DNA of 9,683 nucleotides from the NCBI GenBank assembly GCA_964401355.1, contig CAYNYJ010000096.1:1-9683 (forward strand). The letters run 5' to 3'. A program made the translations under genes and the position numbers. Position 1 is the stretch's first letter; each line of letters begins with the position of its first letter. The notes beneath the pieces are model-generated. The model worked only from the letters and a program-made list of their open reading frames with translations. It was not told the origin of the DNA and made no database searches. This document shows positions 6,049 to 9,683 of this stretch, piece after piece. Source of the stretch: SZUA-152 sp964401355. GTDB taxonomy: Bacteria > Pseudomonadota > Gammaproteobacteria > SZUA-152.

Positions 6049-6345
6049 ATGTCAATTGTATCGCGTCATTTTTCACAAGTAGTTGTTTCCAGTTGCTTTG
6101 CGCTGTTTTTGCTCGTGGCTTCATTGGGCGTGTTCGCGGCACCGGTGGATATTAATACTGCGGATGCCAGTACTCTGGCGGCAGAACTCAGTGGTATCGG
6201 TGCTGCTAAAGCTGCCGCTATTGTTGCTTACCGTGAGGCGAACGGTCCGTTCAAGCGGTTGGAGGATTTGATCCAGGTTAAAGGGGTGGGCGAAAAGACC
6301 TTGGAAAAAAACCGCGCAATTCTGGTGATTCACGAGCAGGATTAA
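6049..6345 (+). CDS. Secreted ComEA-like helix-hairpin-helix protein
   Basis: Small exported DNA-binding protein, 98 residues. A Sec-type signal peptide covers about residues 1-30: basic start with R6, hydrophobic core about 11-28, and likely cleavage after VFA at 28-30. The mature part begins PVDINTADA, the hallmark start of ComEA domains. It carries two helix-hairpin-helix turns, SGIGAAKA near 48-55 and VKGVGEKT near 77-84. ComEA proteins bind incoming double-stranded DNA in the periplasm during natural transformation; short single-domain forms are common in gammaproteobacteria and their role is often untested. I chose ATG 6049 over the in-frame ATG at 6019 because AAAGGAG at 6035-6041 sits seven bases before it and it gives a normal signal peptide. 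It stands apart from pyrF (119-base spacer), with no other competence gene in view. Confidence 0.9.
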   Translation: MSIVSRHFSQVVVSSCFALFLLVASLGVFAAPVDINTADASTLAAELSGIGAAKAAAIVAYREANGPFKRLEDLIQVKGVGEKTLEKNRAILVIHEQD

Positions 6346-6845
6346 GTGATTGTTTGCTGAGGGGCGCTGATTTACTACCCAGTCGCCTGAAAAGGATACT
6401 GCTTCTTTTTAAAATCCCGGTCGTCATGCCGGCGAATGTCAGCATGACGGTGGGTTTAAGTAACATGAGTAGTATTCATTATTAGTGACTTGTTAGTAAG
6501 TCTGGGTTTAAGATTGTTGTTTAAGGCTAAGACATAAGCAGAGTCACCTCGGCATCGCGGTGTTTTTGCGCAGCAAACGTACTCGCCGGGCATGGCTGTT
6601 ATTTGATCAATTCGAATGGCGCCTATCGCCCGGTGATGCGTTATTTAAGGGAGATAAGGGCCCCAAGGTTGTTCGCTGATCGTGTTGTTATTTCTGGTGC
6701 TGGGGGTGTTCGTGGTACTTTTTGCTGAGCTTTGGTTAAAAGTGCAGCCAAAGCCGGGTCGTGCGGGACTGAAAAATAAAGGCATAATGTGCCGTCGATG
6801 TTAATATCAGCTCGCATACACCAATTATCTTGATTCTGGGCATTC
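6346..6845. other. 500-base region without a convincing gene
   Basis: It holds a REP-like hairpin at 6422-6449 and three short open stretches. On the + strand, one runs from after a TAA at 6509-6511 to TGA 6677-6679. It is 55 codons without an ATG, reading FLRSKRTRRAWLLFDQFEWR in its middle. An overlapping frame is open from 6658 to TAA 6802-6804. It is 48 codons and includes a strongly hydrophobic, membrane-like run starting LIVLLFLVLG at about 6676. On the - strand, an ATG frame of 68-74 codons runs from 6847 or 6865 down to 6641. I recognise none of these as a known protein. A decayed + strand gene broken by a frameshift is one reading, a small - strand gene another. The promoter of the manC-type gene should also lie here, but I cannot place it. 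Confidence 0.6.
6422..6449. repeat. REP-like inverted repeat
   Basis: CGTCATGC at 6422-6429 and GCATGACG at 6442-6449 are perfect 8-base complementary arms around a 12-base loop that contains CGGCGAATG. The CGTCAT...ATGACG termini and the CCGGCG core resemble those of the inner inverted repeat at 3484-3563, so both may belong to one REP-like family. It lies 77 bases after the ComEA-like gene and may act as an mRNA 3' structure. No T-run follows it. Confidence 0.65.
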
Positions 6846-8351
6846 ATGAAAATCCAACCTGTCATTCTTTCCGGCGGTGCCGGTACCCGGCTTTGGCCGT
6901 TATCGCGCGAGCAATACCCTAAACAGTTGTTGGTCTTTCAGGGTGAATTCACCTTGCTGCAGCAAACGGTTCAACGCCTGGAGGGTTTGTCAGCTTTAAT
7001 GGGGCTGGTGGCTGAGCCAATGATCGTTTGTAACGAGCAGCACCGGTTTTTGGTTGCTGAGCAACTGCGGGCCATTGACCACGAAACCGCCGCTATCTTG
7101 CTGGAACCCGAAGGTAGAAATACAGCACCTGCACTGACAGTGGCAGCGTTTGCAGCCCTCAACAAAGGCGATGACCCGGTGTTGCTGGTGATGCCAGCAG
7201 ATCATGTGATCGCCGATACGGCGGCTTATCATGCGGCGGTAAAAACCGCCGCCGCGTTGGCGGACGATGGCGCTCTGGTGACCTTTGGTATTGTGCCCAC
7301 GGCTGCTGAAACCGGTTTCGGTTACATTCGCAAAGGCGAGCTCATCGTTACCGCCGCCACTCAGTCCTTAGTCCTCAGCCCTCAGTCCTATTTGTTATCG
7401 GCCTTCGTAGAAAAGCCAGACGCTCAAACGGCCCAAAGCTACGTGGATTCTGGCGAATATCTGTGGAACAGCGGGATGTTTGTGATGCGGGCCTCGGTGT
7501 GGATCGAGCAATTGACACGGCTTCAGCCACGCATGGTCGATGCCTGTCGTCAGGCTTTGGACAAAGCCGCCGAAGATCTGGATTTTTGTCGCCTGGATGC
7601 CGAGGCGTTCAAGACCTGTCCCAGTGACTCTATTGATTATGCCGTGATGGAAAAACTGGGCGTCAACGGCAATGAAAAAAATCAGGTTGTAGCGGCTGTT
7701 TCGGCAGCCATCGTCCCGCTGGATGCGGGCTGGTCAGATCTTGGAGCCTGGTCGGCGATTTGGGGCGTGGGCGAATCCTGTGCTGACGGTAACGTCAGCA
7801 AGGGCGATGTGCTGTCGCACAACTGCCGCAACAGCCTGTTTCATGCGGAACATCGGTTGGTGGCCGGTGTGGGGCTGGACAATATTCTGGTGGTGGAAAC
7901 TGCCGACGCGGTGATGGTGGCGCACAAAGACCATGCCCAGGATGTGAAAAAGATCGTCGAGCAGTTAAAGGCTAATGGGCGCAGTGAACGTCTGGTGCAC
8001 CGGCAGGTGTATCGCCCTTGGGGTTCCTACGAAGGGGTGGATGCGGGCGAGCGCTTTCAGGTTAAACGCATCGTGGTTAAGCCTGGCGCGGCCTTGTCTT
8101 TACAGATGCACCATCATCGCGCCGAGCATTGGATTGTGGTCAAGGGCACGGCCAAGGTGACCCGGGGTGACCAGGAATTTCTGCTCACGGAAAATCAGTC
8201 GACGTACATTCCTATTGGCGAAAAACACCGCTTGGAGAACCCCGGTTCGGTACCACTGGAGATTATTGAAGTGCAGTCCGGCAGCTACCTTGGTGAGGAC
8301 GACATCGTCCGATTTGAAGATCGCTACGGTCGGGATGAATCGCCCAAATAG
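6846..8351 (+). CDS. manC: Bifunctional mannose-1-phosphate guanylyltransferase / mannose-6-phosphate isomerase, type II
   Basis: Makes GDP-mannose from mannose-1-phosphate and GTP; two-domain members also convert fructose-6-phosphate to mannose-6-phosphate. This feeds surface polysaccharide or glycan synthesis. The protein is 501 residues, longer than the usual 470-480. The N-terminal nucleotidyltransferase has GGAGTRLWP at 10-18, PADHVIAD near 117-124, and FVEKPD at 187-192. The C-terminal cupin isomerase domain begins at RPWGSYE and has metal ligands in HHHRAEHW at 422-429. Residues 172-182, just before FVEKPD, are encoded by a heptamer repeat block and form an extra loop. Known symbols for this family include manC, algA, cpsB and xanB; the subfamily is not resolved here. 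ATG 6846 has only a weak GGG upstream. The gene stands alone between ComEA and metK, without other sugar genes in view. Confidence 0.93.
   Translation: MKIQPVILSGGAGTRLWPLSREQYPKQLLVFQGEFTLLQQTVQRLEGLSALMGLVAEPMIVCNEQHRFLVAEQLRAIDHETAAILLEPEGRNTAPALTVAAFAALNKGDDPVLLVMPADHVIADTAAYHAAVKTAAALADDGALVTFGIVPTAAETGFGYIRKGELIVTAATQSLVLSPQSYLLSAFVEKPDAQTAQSYVDSGEYLWNSGMFVMRASVWIEQLTRLQPRMVDACRQALDKAAEDLDFCRLDAEAFKTCPSDSIDYAVMEKLGVNGNEKNQVVAAVSAAIVPLDAGWSDLGAWSAIWGVGESCADGNVSKGDVLSHNCRNSLFHAEHRLVAGVGLDNILVVETADAVMVAHKDHAQDVKKIVEQLKANGRSERLVHRQVYRPWGSYEGVDAGERFQVKRIVVKPGAALSLQMHHHRAEHWIVVKGTAKVTRGDQEFLLTENQSTYIPIGEKHRLENPGSVPLEIIEVQSGSYLGEDDIVRFEDRYGRDESPK
7359..7390 (+). repeat. Heptamer repeat block inside the manC-type reading frame
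   Basis: Successive 7-base units ACTCAGT, CCTTAGT, CCTCAGC and CCTCAGT are followed by a partial CCTA. It is the same family as the arrays at 1-54, 78-105 and 9630-9683, sharing CTTAGTCCTCAGC exactly with 79-91. The frame stays open and encodes TQSLVLSPQSY. The block lies between the GYIRKGE and FVEKPD motifs, where the family normally has a short variable loop. Confidence 0.88.
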
Positions 8352-8368
8352 TGGCTGGATACAGTGAT

Positions 8369-8397
8369 TTGAAAGGCGCTAGCCCAGCGGGTAGAAT
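8369..8397 (+). promoter_or_regulatory. Sigma-70 promoter for metK
   Basis: TTGAAA at 8369-8374 and TAGAAT at 8392-8397 each match the consensus at five of six positions, with the optimal 17-base spacer. Transcription would start near 8404, giving a leader of about 67 bases before the metK ATG. The leader is too short for the known SAM riboswitch classes. It contains a small GCGC-AAT-GCGC hairpin at 8442-8452 next to the ribosome site. Confidence 0.65.
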
Positions 8398-8470
8398 ACA
8401 CTGTTTTTTCGCGCCCACATCAATTACTGATCATTAACAAAGCGCAATGCGCGCAAGGAATAACACTAAT

Positions 8471-9631
8471 ATGGCGAATTCGCACTTATTTACTTCGGAA
8501 TCTGTTTCCGAGGGGCATCCTGACAAGGTTGCTGACCAGATTTCTGATGCCATTTTAGATGCTATTTTCGAGCAGGATACCACTGCCCGTGTGGCCTGTG
8601 AAACCATGGTTAACACCGGTATGGTGGTGATCTCCGGTGAAATTACTACTTCAGCCTGGGTGGATATGCAGGCAGTGGTACGCGAGACCGTCAAGCGTAT
8701 TGGTTACAACAGTTCGGATATGGGCTTCGATTATGAATCCTGCGCGGTGCTGACCTCCATCGACAAACAGTCTGCCGATATCGCCATGGGCGTGGATGAA
8801 AACGAGGGTCATGAACAGGGAGCAGGTGATCAGGGCATGATGTTTGGCTATGCCAGCAATGAAACCGACGTGTTGATGCCCGCGCCTATCACCTACGCGC
8901 ACCGTCTGGTCAAGCGTCAGGCCGAGGTGCGTAAAAATGGCACCTTGCCCTGGTTGCGTCCCGATGCTAAAAGCCAAGTGACGTTTCGCTATGAGGATAA
9001 CAAACCGGTGGCTATTGACGCCGTGGTGCTCTCTACCCAGCACAGTGACGACATCGATACTGCGGCGCTGCGCGAAGCGGTGATGGATGAAATCATCAAA
9101 CCGGTATTGCCTGCGGAGTGGTTAACAAAAGACACGAAATATCATATCAATCCCACCGGTCGTTTTGTTATCGGTGGCCCGGTGGGTGATTGCGGCTTGA
9201 CCGGGCGCAAGATTATCGTTGATACCTATGGCGGCATGGCGCGCCACGGTGGCGGTGCCTTTTCCGGCAAGGATCCTTCCAAGGTGGATCGTTCGGCCGC
9301 CTACGCGACCCGGTATGTGGCGAAAAACATCGTTGCTGCTGGCTTGGCTGAGCGCTGTGAAATTCAGGTGTCTTATGCCATTGGCGTGTCTGAGCCAACC
9401 TCTATCAGCGTCGAAACCTTCGGCACCAGCAAACTGGAAGAGGGTCGCATCGTGGAATTGGTGCGCGAGCACTTTGACCTGCGCGCCGGTGGCCTGGTGA
9501 AAATGCTCGATTTGTTACGGCCCATTTACGCGGCCACTGCGGCCTATGGTCATTTCGGTCGCGAAGACGAGGGTTTCCCGTGGGAAGTGACCGACAAGGC
9601 CGATGCGCTGCGGGATGCGGCTAAAATCTAG
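8471..9631 (+). CDS. metK: S-adenosylmethionine synthase (methionine adenosyltransferase)
   Basis: Makes S-adenosylmethionine from methionine and ATP in the cytoplasm, as a homotetramer with Mg2+ and K+. The protein is 386 residues (384 in E. coli). It shows the start HLFTSESVSEGHPDK with GHPDK at 15-19, the ATP-binding GAGDQGMMFGYA at 117-128, and the P-loop-like GGGAFSGKDPSKVDRS near 259-274. I chose ATG 8471 because MANSHLFTSE matches the family start; the in-frame ATG at 8447 would add eight residues and overlap the ribosome site. AAGGA at 8455-8459 lies 11 bases upstream. The gene has its own strong promoter. The C-terminus RDAAKI is slightly short of the E. coli-type ending, and the TAG stop at 9629-9631 overlaps the first unit of the heptamer array, so the array may have replaced the original end. 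Confidence 0.98.
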   Translation: MANSHLFTSESVSEGHPDKVADQISDAILDAIFEQDTTARVACETMVNTGMVVISGEITTSAWVDMQAVVRETVKRIGYNSSDMGFDYESCAVLTSIDKQSADIAMGVDENEGHEQGAGDQGMMFGYASNETDVLMPAPITYAHRLVKRQAEVRKNGTLPWLRPDAKSQVTFRYEDNKPVAIDAVVLSTQHSDDIDTAALREAVMDEIIKPVLPAEWLTKDTKYHINPTGRFVIGGPVGDCGLTGRKIIVDTYGGMARHGGGAFSGKDPSKVDRSAAYATRYVAKNIVAAGLAERCEIQVSYAIGVSEPTSISVETFGTSKLEEGRIVELVREHFDLRAGGLVKMLDLLRPIYAATAAYGHFGREDEGFPWEVTDKADALRDAAKI

Positions 9632-9683
9632 TGCTGAGTGCTGAGTGCTGAGTGCTGAGTGCTGAGTGCTGAGTGCTGAGTGC
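9630..9683. repeat. Heptanucleotide tandem array, unit AGTGCTG (right edge)
   Basis: Seven perfect copies of AGTGCTG and a partial AGTGC cover 54 bases and run into the end of the window, so the full length is unknown. It differs from the left array by one base per unit: CTGAGTG here against CTAAGTG there. It begins inside the metK stop codon. The visible length equals that of the left array, which suggests that both ends were set by where an assembly or window selection stopped. Confidence 0.97.

Noticed and set aside
8352..8470. SAM riboswitch ahead of metK
   Set aside because: From the predicted start the leader is about 67 bases, and I see neither a multi-stem SAM aptamer nor a terminator with T-run.
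9630..9683. CRISPR array
   Set aside because: The units are 7 bases with no spacers; these are simple tandem repeats, and no cas gene is present.

Overview
The window is a stretch of gammaproteobacterial chromosome with intermediate GC content. It carries nine confidently identified protein genes, all on the + strand: cmk, rpsA, ihfB, lapA, lapB, pyrF, a small ComEA-like helix-hairpin-helix gene, a manC/algA-type bifunctional mannose gene, and metK. The gammaproteobacterial call rests on the cmk-rpsA-ihfB order, the LapA-LapB pair, a six-domain S1 protein and an IHF beta subunit. I cannot place it to genus. Both ends lie inside 7-bp tandem arrays, which suggests that the window is a contig broken at repeats.

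Layout. 1-138: a heptamer array and degenerate heptamers in the opposite orientation, in front of cmk. 139-828: cmk. 829-1178: intergenic region with a 13-bp tandem duplication, a candidate extended -10 promoter and an rpsA leader that can fold into three successive hairpins. 1179-2864: rpsA. 2865-2992: spacer containing a long imperfect hairpin. 2993-3280: ihfB, closed by a strong intrinsic terminator (3346-3386). 3458-3607: a non-coding, MITE-like nested inverted repeat just upstream of lapA. 3627-5929: lapA-lapB-pyrF, probably one operon. 6049-6345: secreted ComEA-like protein. 6346-6845: 500 bases without a convincing gene, holding a REP-like hairpin and possible gene relics. 6846-8351: manC-type gene with a heptamer block inside its reading frame. 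8352-8470: clear sigma-70 promoter and ribosome binding site. 8471-9631: metK, whose stop codon overlaps the right-hand heptamer array.

Function. Most of this is core housekeeping: CMP phosphorylation and UMP synthesis (cmk, pyrF), translation initiation (rpsA), nucleoid architecture (ihfB), control of lipopolysaccharide synthesis through LpxC turnover (lapAB), GDP-mannose supply for surface polysaccharide (manC) and S-adenosylmethionine synthesis (metK). I see no defence, secretion or biosynthetic system that would count as a new multi-gene system.

The unusual content is in the repeats and the leaders. A heptanucleotide family (consensus about CCTCAGT/ACTCAGC, or its complement) occurs at four places, one of them translated inside manC. 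The other points of note are the nested inverted-repeat element before lapA, the three-hairpin rpsA leader with GGA motifs, and the long rpsA-ihfB hairpin whose G-U pairs favour an RNA read from the + strand.
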